Origin: Plazaster borealis
Lineage: Eukaryota > Echinodermata > Asteroidea > Forcipulatida > Labidiasteridae
Direction: 5' to 3'
NCBI GenBank assembly: GCA_021014325.1
Contig: CM037458.1
Span: 23,543,063 to 23,607,062 of the forward strand
Length of the DNA stretch: 64,000 nucleotides
The position numbers and the translations under genes are program-made. Below are positions 49,280-62,000 of this stretch, in pieces (position 1 is the first letter of the stretch; every line of letters begins with the position of its first letter). The notes under the pieces were generated by a model that saw only the letters and a program-made list of their open reading frames with translations, was not told the DNA's origin and ran no database searches.

Positions 49280-50380
49280 AGATGTTTTGATCAGGCTGTA
49301 ATTTGGGCAATAGATACTCTGTAAGAAATAAGATACTTTTTCAATTTTTGGCCAAAATTTGACAAGGGGTAAGTCCAACATTTTTATCAAATTTTGGCAA
49401 AAAATTGAAACAAAACTCAAGGGCCAAGTCCAACATTTCCATCAAATTTTGGCCCAAAAATGAAAAAATCACAAGGGGTAAGTCCAGCATTTCCATCAAA
49501 TTTTGGCCCAAAATTGAAACAAAACTCAAGGGGTAAGTCCAGCATTTCCATCGAATTTTGGCCCAAAAATGAAAACATCACAAGGGGTAAGTCCAGCATT
49601 TTTATCAAGTTTGTGCCAAAATTGTATAAAGGCACTAGTATTTACCTACTGGATCGTTTTAGAGCATAATATCGCTTTTCAATATTTGGCAAAAACTTGG
49701 TAAAAATGCTGGACTAACCGTTATGATTATTTTAGATTTTTTTGCAAAGTTTTCAAGTTCGATTTTATGCTTTAATATGAAGCAGGCATCCTCACTGATA
49801 TCGTGTCGTTTTTGACCTTTAATACTGTGTGTTTCAGTAGTATCATTGCACCTTTTTGTTTTTCTTCTGTTCAATACTTTTATATGCGTAAAACACCAGT
49901 TTATATGTTATTGTTACTTTGGGTCTTTTTAAACTACAAAGTATTTCTGGTGATTTGTTTCGTGAAGTTTCTGGAACATTCCTAATTGTTATGCTTAAAG
50001 TTTGTAGTAATTGCTTGAAGTTAAAACCAGCTGTACAGATTAACGATTGCTGTGTATATTTCAATTGTGAGTTACTTTATTTTATTATACATAGGGTCAC
50101 TAAAGTTTTCGCCTAAATTTGTTTGGCTATCTTCCGTCCATTTTCAAGTGCCTTATGACGATATTCGGAATATAGAAAACCAATACTTTAAACTGGTTTA
50201 GAATATGATCAGTCACTTTATTGTAAAGTTTTTAAGTGTTGAATTGTTTGTATATTTTGTATACATTTATCTTTATCTTGTTTTCATCTTTCAAGTGTCA
50301 ATAAATAGATCTGTTATCAGAATTGGCAACAATGAAAGCCCTTTTTGTTGAATAAATGTACGATTTAATTGTTACTTTAC
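49280..50380 (+). other. DNAAF9: DNAAF9 3' untranslated region (end inferred)
   Basis: AATAAA hexamers lie at 50300-50305 and 50351-50356, giving a 3'UTR of roughly 1.0-1.1 kb. The first 350 bases contain a tandem repeat of about 55 bp (49335-49625) whose core is shared with the satellite further right. Cleavage sites are inferred. Confidence 0.6.
49335..49625 (+). repeat. Repeat of about 55 bp in the 3'UTR (satellite core)
   Basis: GGGGTAAGTCCAGCATTT followed by ATCAAATTTTGGCCCAAAA recurs five times (AAGTCC at 49371, 49436, 49480, 49535 and 49589), alternating two variants. The same words form the non-palindromic block of the satellite at 51281-64000. Confidence 0.9.
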
Positions 50381-50474
50381 ATTGATGCCTTAATGTGTCT
50401 CGTCATTGTACCTTTTCTCCACATCAACATGTTGAATATGTGGCTGCACTACACATGTATGAAGCCAAACCATG

Positions 50475-51265
50475 AGGGGGTTTGGAAGAGTGTGTGTGGG
50501 GTTGGGGTTTGGAAGGGTGTGTGGGGGTGGGGTTTGGAAGGGTGTGTGGGGGTGGGGGTTGGGAGGGGTGTGTGGGGCTGGGGGTTTGGGAGGGTGTGTG
50601 GGGCTGGGGGTCTCGAAGGGTGTGTGGGGGTGGGGGGTTTGGAAGGGTGTGTGGGGGTAGGGGTCTCGAAGGGTGTGTGGGGGTGGGGGTTTGGAAGGGT
50701 GTGTGGGGGTGGGGGTCTCGAAGGGTGTGTGGGGGTGGGGTCTGGAAGGGTGTGTGGGGTGGGGGTTTGGAAGGGTGTGTGGGGGTTTGGAAGGGTGGGG
50801 GACTGGAAGGGTGTGTGGGGGTGGGGGTCTGGAAGGGTGTGTGGGGATGGGGGTTTGGAAGGGTGTGTTGGGGTGGGGTTTGGAAGGGTGTGTGGGGCTT
50901 GGGGTCTCGAAGGGTGTGTGGGGGTGGGGGGTTTGGAAGGGTGTGTGGGGGTGGGGGTTTGGAAGGGTGTGTGGGGGTTTGGAAGGGTGTGTGGGGGTCT
51001 GGAAGGGTGTGTGGGGCTTGGGGTTTGGAAGGGTGTGGGGGTGGGGGTTTGGAAGGGTATGGGGGCTGGAAGGGTGTGTGGGGCTTGGGGTTTGGAAGGG
51101 TGTGGGGGGTCTGGAAGGGTGTGTGGGGCTGGGGTTTGGAAGGGTATGTGGGGCTGGGGGGATGGAAGGGTATGTGGGGCAGGGGGCTGGAAGGGTGTGT
51201 GGGGCTTGGGGTTTGGAAGGGTGTGGGGGGGGGCTGGGGTCTGGAAGGGTGTGGGGGTTTGGAAG
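50475..51265 (+). repeat. G-rich minisatellite, unit of about 26-28 bp
   Basis: The unit is GTTTGGAAGGGTGTGTGGGG followed by TGGGG or CTGGG, with CTCGAAGG and CTGGAAGG variants, for about 790 bases. Nearly all guanines lie on the + strand, in runs of three or more, so G-quadruplexes are expected. The long frames on both strands are by-products of the repeat. Confidence 0.93.
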
Positions 51266-52159
51266 CGTATTAACAAGCGTGAGGCTTCACAAGTCTGTAG
51301 GGTCGAGAAAAAACATTTATTAGTAACAAGCGTGAGGCTTCACACGTGTGAAGCCTAAGTACGCTTGCTACACTAAGTAGCAAGCGTTCGAGGCTTCACA
51401 CGTGTGAAGCCTCAAGCTTGCTACACAATTAACAAGCGTTCGAGGCTTCACACGTGTGAAGCCTCACGCTTGCTACGCTAAGTAGCAAGCGTTCGAGGCT
51501 TCACACGTGTGAAGCCTCAAGCTTGCTACGCTTGTCATTACAATTAACAAGCGTACTAAGATTTCACACGTGTGAAGCCTCAAGCTTGTTACTCACGCAG
51601 TTTATAAGTAACAATTGCGTCAATAAGGCTTCACAGGGGCTAAGTCCAGCATTTTTATCAAAATTTGGCCAAAAATATTGAGCAAATCACAAGGGGGGGG
51701 GGTAAGTCCAGCACTTTTATGAAATTTGGGCCAGAAATTTAAAAAAAATCTCGCAAGGGCTAAGTCCAGCGTTTTTATCAAGTTTGGACCAAATATTAAC
51801 AAGCGTGAGGCTTCACAAGTCTGGAGGTTCAAGGATACACATTTATTAGTAACAAGCGTGATAGGCTTCACACGTATGAAGCCTCGGTACGCTTGCTACA
51901 AGCGTAGCAAGCGTGAGGCTTCACACGTATGAAGCCTCGGTACGCTTGCTACAAGCGTAGCAAGCGTGAGGCTTCACACGTATGAAGCCTATCAAGCTTG
52001 CTACGCTTGTAGCAAGCGTACCGAGGCTTCATACGTGTGAAGCCTATCGCTTGTCTTTACAATTAACAAGCGTACCAAGGCTTCATACGTGTGAAGCCTC
52101 AAGCTTGTTACTTACGCAGTTTATAAGTAACAATTGCGTACATAAGACTTCACAAGGGC

Positions 52160-52330
52160 TAAGTCAAGCATTGTAGCAAGCGTACTGAGGCTTCATACGT
52201 GTGAAGCCTCTGTACGCTTGTTACATATAAGTAGCAAGCGTACTGAGGCTTCATACGTGTGAAGCCTCTGTACGCTTGTTACTAATAAATGTGTATCCTT
52301 GAACCTCCAGACTTGTGAGGCATCACAAGG
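52160..52330. repeat. Inverted block within the satellite
   Basis: GTGTATCCTTGAACCTCCAG at about 52290 is the reverse complement of the CTGGAGGTTCAAGGATACAC word at 51821. It shows a local inversion of module N, flanked by palindromes. Confidence 0.8.
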
Positions 52331-52998
52331 GGTAAGTCCAGCATTGTTATCAAATTTGGGTCAGAAATTTAAAAAAATTGCAAGGGCTAAGTTTAGCAAT
52401 TTTATCAAGTTTGGACCAAATATTAACAAGCGTGAGGCTTCACAAGTCTGGAGGGTCAAGGATACACAATTTATTAGTAACAAGCTTGATAGGCTTCACA
52501 CGTATGAAGCCTCGGTACGCTTGCTACAAGCGTAGCAAGCGTGAGGCTTCACACGTATGAAGCCTATCAAGCTTGCTACGCTAAGTAGCAAGCGTTCGAG
52601 GCTTCACCCGTGTGAAGCCTCACGCTTGCTACGCTTGTAGCAAGCGTACCGAGGCTTCATACGTGTGAAGCCTATCGCTTGTCATTACAATTAACAAGCG
52701 TACCAAGGCTTCATACGTGTGAAGATTCAAACATTACTTCCTTAGTTTATAAGTTACAATTGGTACATAAGGCTTCACAAGGGCTAAGTCCAGTATTTTT
52801 ATCAAAATTTGGCAAATATATTGAGCAAATCACAAGGGGGGGGGGTGAGAAAGTGAGAAGCCTGAGTACGTTTGCTGCTAATGTAGCAAGCGTAATAAGG
52901 CTTCAGACGTGTGAAGCCTCAGTACGCTTGTTACTTGTAAGTAGCAAGCGTACTGAGGCTTCAGACGTGTGAAGCCTCAGTACGCTTGCTACTTATAA

Positions 52999-53050
52999 GT
53001 AGCAAGCGTACTGAGGCTTCACACGTGTGAAGCCTCAGTACGCTTGCTAC
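52999..53050. repeat. Example 52-bp perfect palindrome of the satellite
   Basis: The axis lies between 53024 and 53025 inside ACACGTGT. All 26 base pairs of the two arms are complementary. Neighbouring units differ mainly at the centre (CACGTG, CACGTC, TACGTG, CACGTA), so the arms are more constant than the axis. Confidence 0.95.
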
Positions 53051-56000
53051 ATTAGCAGCAATCAAACATATGTTACTTACGCAGTTTAACAATTGCGTTC
53101 ATAAGGCTTCACAAGGGCTGAATCAAGCATTTTTATCAAAATTTGGCAACAAATATTGAGCAAATCACAAGGGGGGGGGGTAAGTCCAGCACTTTTATCA
53201 AATTTGGGCCCGAAATTAAAAAAAAGCCGCAAGGGCTTATCCAGCATTTTTATCAAGTTTGGACCAATTATTAGCAAGCGTGAAGCTTCACAAGTCTGGA
53301 GGGTCAAGGATACACACTTTATTAGTAACAAGCTTGATAGGCTTCACACGTATGAAGCCTCGGTACGCTTGCTACAAGCGTAGCAAGCGTGAGGCTTCAC
53401 ACGTATGAAGCCTATCAAGCTTGCTACGCTAAGTAGCAAGCGTTCGAGGCTTCACCCGTGTGAAGCCTCACGCTTGCTACGCTTGTAGCAAGCGTACCGA
53501 GGCTTCAAACGTGTGAAGCCTATCGCTTGTCATTACAATTAACAAGCGTACCAAGGCTTCATACGTGTGAAGCTTCAAGCTTGTTACTTCCTTAGTTTAT
53601 AAGTTACAATTGCGTACATAAGGCTTCACAAGGGCTAAGTCCAGCATTTTTATCAAAATTTGGCAAATATATTGAGCAAATCACAAGGGGGGGGGGGGTA
53701 AGTCCAGCACTTTTATCAAATTTGGGCCCGAAATTTAAAAACAAATCTCAAGGGCTAATCCAGCATTTTTATCAAGTTTGGACCAAATATTAACAAGCGT
53801 GAGGCTTTACAAGTCTGGAAGGTCAAGGATACACATTTATTAGTAACAAGCGTGATGGGCTTCACATGTGAGAAGCCTGAGTACGCTTGCTGCTAATGTA
53901 GCAAGCGTACTGAGGCTTCACACGTGTGAAGCCTCAGTACGCTTGTTACTTATAAGTAGCAAGCGTACTGAGGCTTCAGACGTGTGAAGCCTCAGTACGC
54001 TTGCTACATTAGCAGCAAGCAAACATATGTTACTTACGCAGTTTAACAATTGCGTTCATAAGGCTTCACAAGGACTAAATCCAGCATTTTTATCAAAACT
54101 TGGCAACAAATATTGAGCAAATCACAAGGGGGGGGGGGGGTAAGTCCAGCACTTTTATCAAAATTGGGCCCGAAATTTAAAAAAAAATCGCAAGGCTTAT
54201 CCAGCATTGTTATCAAGTTTGGACCAATTTTTATCAAGCGTGAGGCTTCACAAGTCTGGAGGGTCAAGGATACACAATTTATTAGTAACAAGCTTGCTAG
54301 GCTTCACACGTATGAAGCCTCGGTACGCTTGCTACAAGCGCAGCAAGCGTGAGGCTTCACACGTATGAAGCCCATCAAGCTTGCTACGCTAAATAGCAAG
54401 CGTTCGAGGCTTCACCCGTGTGAAGCCTCACGCTTGCTACGCTTGTAGCAAGCGTACCGAGGCTTCATACGTGTGAAGCCTATCGCTTGTCATTACAATT
54501 AACAAGCGTACCAAGGCTTCATACGTGTGAAGCTTCAAGCTTGTTACTTCCTTAGTTTATAAGTTACAATTGCGTACATAAGGCTTCACAAGGGCTAAGT
54601 CCAGTATTTTTATCAAAATTTGGCAAATATATTGAGCAAATCACAAGGGGGGGGGTAAATCCAGCACTTTTATCAAATTTGGGCCCGAAATTTAAAAAAA
54701 ACCCCGGAAGGGCTTATCCAGCATTTTTATCAAGTTTGGACCAATTATTAGCAAGCAAGAAGCTTCACAAGTCTGGAGGGTCAAGGATACACAATTTATT
54801 AGTAACAAGCTTGCTAGGCTTCACACGTATGAAGCCTCGGTACGCTTGCTACAAGCGTAGCAAGCGTGAGGCTTCACACGTATGAAGCCCACCAAGCTTG
54901 CTACGCTAAATAGCAAGCGTTCGAGGCTTCACCCGTGTGAAGCCTCACGCTTGCTACGCTTGTAGCAAGCGTACCGAGGCTTCATACGTGTGAAGCCTAT
55001 CGCTTGTCATTACAATTAACAAGCGTACCGAGGCTTCATACGTGTGAAGCCTCAGTACGCTTGCTACTTATGAGTAACAAGCGTACTGAGGCTTCACACG
55101 TCTGAAGCCACAGTACGCTTGCTACTTATAAGTAACAAGCGTACTGAGGCTTCACACGTCTGAAGCCTCAGTACGCTTGTTACTTTAAGTAAGCAAGCGT
55201 ACTGAGGCTTCACACGTGGGACGCCTCAGTACGCTTGTTACTTATGAGTAGCAAGCGTACTCAGGCTTCACACGTGTGAAGCCTCAGTACGCTTGCTACA
55301 TTAGCAGCAAGCAAACATGTTACTTACGCAGTTTAACAATTGCGTTCATAAGGCTTCACAAGGGCTAAATCCAGCATTTTTATCAAAATTTTGCAACAAA
55401 TATTGAGCAAATCACAAGGGGGGGGGGGGTAAGTCCAGCACTTTTATCAAATTTGGGCCCGAAATTTAAAAACAAATCTCAAGGGCTAATCCAGCATTTT
55501 TATCAAGTTTGGACCAAATATTAACAAGCGTGAGGCTTCACAAGTCTGGAAGGTCAAGGATACACATTTATTAGTAACAAGCGTGATGGGCTTCACATGT
55601 GAGAAGCCTGAGTACGCTTGCTGCTAATGTAGCAAGCGTAATAAGGCTTCAGACGTGTGAAGCCTCAGTACGCTTGTTACTTATAAGTAGCGTGCAAGGG
55701 CTAAGTTTAGCATTTTTATCAAGTTTGGACCAAATATTAACAAGCGTGAGGCTTCACAAGTCTGGAGGGTCAAGGATACACAATTTATTAGTAACAAGTT
55801 TGCTAGGCTTCACACGTATGAAGCCTCGGTACGCTTGCTACAAGCGTAGCAAGCGTGAGGCTTCACAAGTATGAAGCCTATCAAGCTTGCTACGCTAAGT
55901 AGCAAGCGTTCGAGGCTTCACCCGTGTGAAGCCTCACGCTTGCTACGCTTGTAGCAAGCGTACCGAGGCTTCATACGTGTGAAGCCTATCGCTTGTCATT

Positions 56001-59000
56001 ACAATTAACAAGCGTACCAAGGCTTCATACGTGTGAAGCTTCAAGCTTGTTACTTCCTTAGTTTATAAGTTACAATTGCGTACATAAGGCTTCACAAGGG
56101 CTAAGTCCAGTATTTTTATCAAAATTTGGCAAATATATTGAGCAAATCACAAGGGTGAGAAAGTGAGAAGCCTGAGTACGTTTGCTGCTAATGTAGCAAG
56201 CGTAATAAGGCTTCAGACGTGTGAAGCCTCAGTACGCTTGTTACTTATAAGTAGCAAGCGTACTGAGGCTTCAGACGTGTGAAGCCTGAGTACGCTTGCT
56301 ACGTATAAGTAGCAAGCGTACTGAGGCTTCACGTGTGAAGCCTCAGTACGCTTGCTACATTAGCAGCAAGCAAACATATGTTACTTACGCAGTTTAACAA
56401 TTGCGTTCATAAGGCTTCACAAGGGCTAAATCCAGCATTTTTATCAAAATTTGGCAACAAATATTGAGCAAATCACAAGGGGGGGGGGTAAGTCCAGCAC
56501 TTTTATCAAATTTGGGCCCGAAATTAAAAAAAACCCGCAAGGGCTTATCCAGCATTTTTATCAAGTTTGGACCAATTATTAGCTAGCGTGAAGCTTCACA
56601 AGTCTGGAGGGTCAAGGATACACACTTTATTAGTAACAAGCTTGCTAGGCTTCACACGTATGAAGCCTCGGTACGCTTGCTACAAGCGTAGCAAGCGTGA
56701 GGCTTCACACGTATGAAGCCTATCAAGCTTGCTACGCTAAGTAGCAAGCGTTCGAGGCTTCACCTGTGTGAAGCCTCACGCTTGCTACGCTTGTAGCAAG
56801 CGTACCGAGGCTTCATACGTGTGAAGCCTATCGCTTGTCATTACAATTAACAAGCGTACCAAGGCTTCATACGTGTGAAGCCTCAGTACGCTTGCTACTT
56901 ATGAGTAACAAGCGTAAAGGGGCATCACACGTCTGAAGCCTCAGTACGCTTGCTACTTATAAGTAACAAGCGTACTGAGGCTTCACACGTCTGAAGCCTC
57001 AGTACGCTTGTTACTTTAAGTAGCAAGCGTACTGAGGCTTCAGACGTGTGAAGCCTCAGTACGATTGTTACTTATAAGTAGCAAGCTTACTCAGTCTTCA
57101 CACGTGTTAACCCTCAGTACGCTTGCTACATTAGCAGCAAGCAAACATGTTACTTACGCAGTTTAACAATTGCGTTCATAAGGCTTCACAAGGGCTAAAT
57201 CCAGCATTTTTATCAAAATTTGGCAACAAATATTGAGCAAATCACAAGGGGGGGGTAAGTCCAGCACTTTTATCAAATTTGGGCCAGAAATTTAAAAACA
57301 AATCTCAAGGGCTAATCCAGCATTTTTATCAAGTTTGGACCAAATATTAACAAGCGTGAGGCTTCACAAGTCTGGAAGGTCAAGGATACACATTTATTAG
57401 TAACAAGCGTGATGGGCTTCACATGTGAGAAGCCTGAGTACGCTTGCTGCTAATGTAGCAAGCGTACTGAGGCTTCACACGTGTGAAGCCTGAGTACGCT
57501 TGCTACTTATAAGTAGCAAGCGTAATGAGGCTTCAGACATGTGAAGCCTCAGTACGCTTGTTACTTATAAGTAGCGTGCAAGGGCTAAGTTTAGCATTTT
57601 TGTCAAGTTTGGACCAAATATTAACAAGCGTGAGGCTTCACAAGTCTGGAGGGTCAAGGATACACAATTTATTAGTAACAAGCTTGATAGGCTTCACACG
57701 TATGAAGCCTCGGTACGCTTGCTACAAGCGTAGCAAGCGTGAGGCTTCACACGTATGAAGCCTATCAAGCTTGCTACGCTAAGTAGCAAGCGTTCGAGGC
57801 TTCACCCGTGTGAAGCCTCACGCTTGCTACGCTTGTAGCAAGCGTACCGAGGCTTCATACGTGTGAAGCCTATCGCTTGTCATTACAATTAACAAGCGTA
57901 CCAAGGCTTCATACGTGTGAAGCTTCAAGCTTGTTACTTCCTTAGTTTATAAGTTACAATTGCGTACATAAGGCTTCACAAGGGCTAAGTCCAGTATTTT
58001 TATCAAAATTTGGCAAATATATTGAGCAAATCACAAGGGGGGGGGGGTGAGAAAGTGAGAAGCCTGAGTACGTTTGCTGCTAATGTAGCAAGCGTAATAA
58101 GGCTTCAGACGTGTGAAGCCTCAGTACGCTTGTTACTTATAAGTAGCAAGCGTACTGAGGCTTCAGACGTGTGAATCCTGAGTACTCCTGCTACTTATAA
58201 GTAGCAAGCGTACTGAGTATTCACACGTGTGAAGCCTCAGTACGCTTGCTACATTAGTAGCAAGCAAACATATGTTACTTACGCAGTTTAACAATTGCGT
58301 TCATAAGGCTTCACAAGGGCTAAATCCAGCATTTTTATCAAAATTTGGCAACAAATATTGAGCAAATCACAAGGGGGGGGGGTAAGTCCAGCACTTTTAT
58401 CAAATTTGGGCCCGAAATTAAAAAAAAACCGCAAGGGCTTATCCAGCATTTTTATCAAGTTTGGACCAATTATTAGCAAGCGTGAAGCTTCACAAGTCTG
58501 GAGGGTCAAGGATACACACTTTATTAGTAACAAGCTTGATAGGCTTCACACGTATGAAGCCTCGGTACGCTTGCTACGCTAAGTAGCAAGCGTTCGAGGC
58601 TTCACCCGTGTGAAGCCTCACGCTTGCTACGCTTGTAGCAAGCGTACCGAGGCTTCAAACGTGTGAAGCCTATCGCTTGTCATTACAATTAACAAGCGTA
58701 CCAAGGCTTCATACGTGTGAAGCTTCAAACTTGTTACTTCCTTAGTTTATAAGTAACAAGCGTACTGAGGCTTCACACGTCTGAAGCCTCAGTACGCTTG
58801 TTACTTTAAGTAACAAGCGTACTGAGGCTTCAGACGTGTGAAGCCTCAGTACGCTTGTTACTTATAAGTAGCAAGCGTACTGAGGCTTCACACGTGTGAA
58901 GCCTCAGTACGCTTGCTACATTAGCAGCAAGCAAACATGTTACTTACGCAGTTTAACAATTGCGTTCATAAGGCTTCACAAGGGCTAAATCCAGCATTTT

Positions 59001-62000
59001 TATCAAAATTTGGCAACAAATATTGAGCAAATCACAAGGGGGGGGGGGTAAGTCCAGCACTTTTATCAAATTTGGGCCCGAAATTAAAAAAAAAAACCCG
59101 CAAGGGCTTATCCAGCATTTTTATCAAGTTTGGACCAATTATTAGCAAGCAAGAAGCTTCACAAGTCTGGAGGGTCAAGGATACACAATTTATTAGTAAC
59201 AAGCTTGCTAGGCTTCACACGTATGAAGCCTCGGTACGCTTGCTACAAGCGTAGCAAGCGTGAGGCTTCACACGTATGAAGCCTATCAAGCTTGCTACGC
59301 TAAGTAGCAAGCGTTCGAGGCTTCACCCGTGTGAAGCCTCACGCTTGCTACGCTTGTAGCAAGCGTACCGAGGCTTCAAACGTGTGAAGCCTATCGCTTG
59401 TCATTACAATTAACAAGCGTACCAAGGCTTCATACGTGTGAAGCTTCAAGCTTGTTACTTCCTTAGTTTATAAGTTACAATTGCGTACATAAGGCTTCAC
59501 AAGGGCTAAGTCCAGTATTTTTATCAAAATTTGGCAAATATATTGAGCAAATCACAAGGGGGGGGTAAGTCCAGCACTTTTATCAAATTTGGGCCCGAAA
59601 TTTAAAAAAAAAACCCGAAAGGGCTTATCCAGCATTTTTATCAAGTTTGGACCAATTATTAGCAAGCGTGAAGCTTCACAAGTCTGGAGGGTCAAGGATA
59701 CACACTTTATTAGTAACAAGCTTGATAGGCTTCACACGTATGAAGCCTCGGTACGCTTGCTACGCTAAGTAGCAAGCGTTCGAGGCTTCACCCGTGTGAA
59801 GCCTCACGCTTGCTACGCTTGTAGCAAGCGTACCGAGGCTTCAAACGTGTGAAGCCTATCGCTTGTCATTACAATTAACAAGCGTACCAAGGCTTCATAC
59901 GTGTGAAGCTTCAAGCTTGTTACTTCCTTAGTTTATAAGTAACAAGCGTACTGAGGCTTCACACGTCTGAAGCCTCAGTACGCTTGTTACTTTAATTACC
60001 ACGCGTACGGAGGCTTCATACGTGTGAAGCCTCAGTACGCTTGTTACTTATAAGTAGCAAGCGTACTGAGGCTTCACACGTGTGAAGCCTCAGTACGCTT
60101 GCTACATTAGCAGCAAGCAAACATGTTACTTACGCAGTTTAACAATTGCGTTCATAAGGCTTCACAAGGGCTAAATCCAGCATTTTTATCAAAATTTGGC
60201 AACAAATATTGAGCAAATCACAAGGGGGGGGGTAAGGCCAGCACTTTTAGCAAATTTGGGCCCGAAATTAAAAAAAAACCCGCAAGGGCTTATCCAGCAT
60301 TTTTATCAAGTTTGGACCAATTATTAGCAAGCAAGAAGCTTCACAAGTCTGGAGGGTCAAGGATACACAATTTATTAGTAACAAGCTTGCTAGGCTTCAC
60401 ACGTATGAAGCCTCGGTACGCTTGCTACAAGCGTAGCAAGCGTGAGGCTTCACACGTATGAAGCCTATCAAGCTTGCTACGCTAAGTAGCAAGCGTTCGA
60501 GGCTTCACCCGTGTGAAGCCTCACGCTTGCTACGCTTGTAGCAAGCGTACCGAGGCTTCAAACGTGTGAAGCCTATCGCTTGTCATTACAATTAACAAGC
60601 GTACCAAGGCTTCATACGTGTGAAGCTTCAAGCTTGTTACTTCCTTAGTTTATAAGTTACAATTGCGTACATAAGGCTTCACAAGGGCTAAGTCCAGTAT
60701 TTTTATCAAAATTTGGCAAATATATTGAGCAAATCACAAGGGGGGGGGTAAGTCCAGCACTTTTATCAAATTTGGGCCCGAAATTTAAAAAAAAACCCCG
60801 AAAGGGCTTATCCAGCATTTTTATCAAGTTTGGACCAATTATTAGCAAGCAAGAAGCTTCACAAGTCTGGAGGGTCAAGGATACACAATTTATTAGTAAC
60901 AAGCTTGCTAGGCTTCACACGTATGAAGCCTCGGTACGCTTGCTACAAGCGTAGCAAGCGTGAGGCTTCACACGTATGAAGCCCATCAAGCTTGCTACGC
61001 TAAATAGCAAGCGTTCGAGGCTTCACCCGTGTGAAGCCTCACGCTTGCTACGCTTGTAGCAAGCGTACCGAGGCTTCATACGTGTGAAGCCTATCGCTTG
61101 TCATTACAATTAACAAGCGTACCAAGGCTTCATACGTGTGAAGCCTCAGTACGCTTGCTACTTATAAGTAACAAGCGTACTGAGGCTTCACACGTCTGAA
61201 GCCTCAGTACGCTTGCTACTATAAGTAACAAGCGTACTGAGGCTTCACACGTCTGAAGCCTCAGTACGCTTGTTACTTTAAGTAGCAAGCGTACTGAGGC
61301 TTCAGACGTGTGAAGCCTCAGTACGCTTGTTAGTTATAAGTAGCAAGCGTACTGAGGCTTCACACGTGTGAAGCCTCAGTACGCTTGCTACATTAGCAGC
61401 AAGCAAACATGTTACTTACGCAGTTTAACAATTGCGTTCATAAGGCTTCACAAGGGCTAAATCCAGCATTTTTATCAAAATTTGGCAACAAATATTGAGC
61501 AAATCACAAGGGAGGGGGGGGGGGTAAGTCCAGCACTTTTATCAAATTTGGGCCCGAAATTTAAAAAAAAAACCGCAAGGGCTTATCCAGCATTTTTATC
61601 AAGTTTGGACCAATTATTAGCAAGCAAGAAGCTTCACAAGTCTGGAGGGTCAAGGATACACAATTTATTAGTAACAAGCTTGCTAGGCTTCACACGTATG
61701 AAGCCTCGGTACGCTTGCTACAAGCGTAGCAAGCGTGAGGCTTCACACGTGTGAAGCCTATCAAGCTTGCTACGCTAAGTAGCAAGCGTTCGAGGCTTCA
61801 CCGTGTGAAGCCTCACGCTTGCTACGCTTGTAGCAAGCGTACCGAGGCTTCAAACGTGTGAAGCCTATCGCTTGTCATTACAATTAACAAGCGTACCAAG
61901 GCTTCATACGTGTGAAGCTTCAAGCTTGTTACTTCCTTAGTTTATAAGTTACAATTGCGTACATAAGGCTTCACAAGGGCTAAGTCCAGTATTTTTATCA

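Noticed and set aside
46453..47796. A 447-codon open frame as an independent repeat-protein gene
   Set aside because: It is made of the 78-bp array plus exon 34; it has no promoter or separate start context and ends in intron 34. It can only be expressed as part of DNAAF9, if at all.
48108..48602. A 164-codon His/Thr/Pro-rich frame
   Set aside because: It is a CA/CCC simple repeat inside intron 34 on the host strand, with no homologue recognised.
50369..51358. Long glycine/valine-rich and proline-rich frames on both strands
   Set aside because: Three frames on + and one on - are open at once over a G-rich minisatellite, which is expected of low-complexity repeats lacking stop words.
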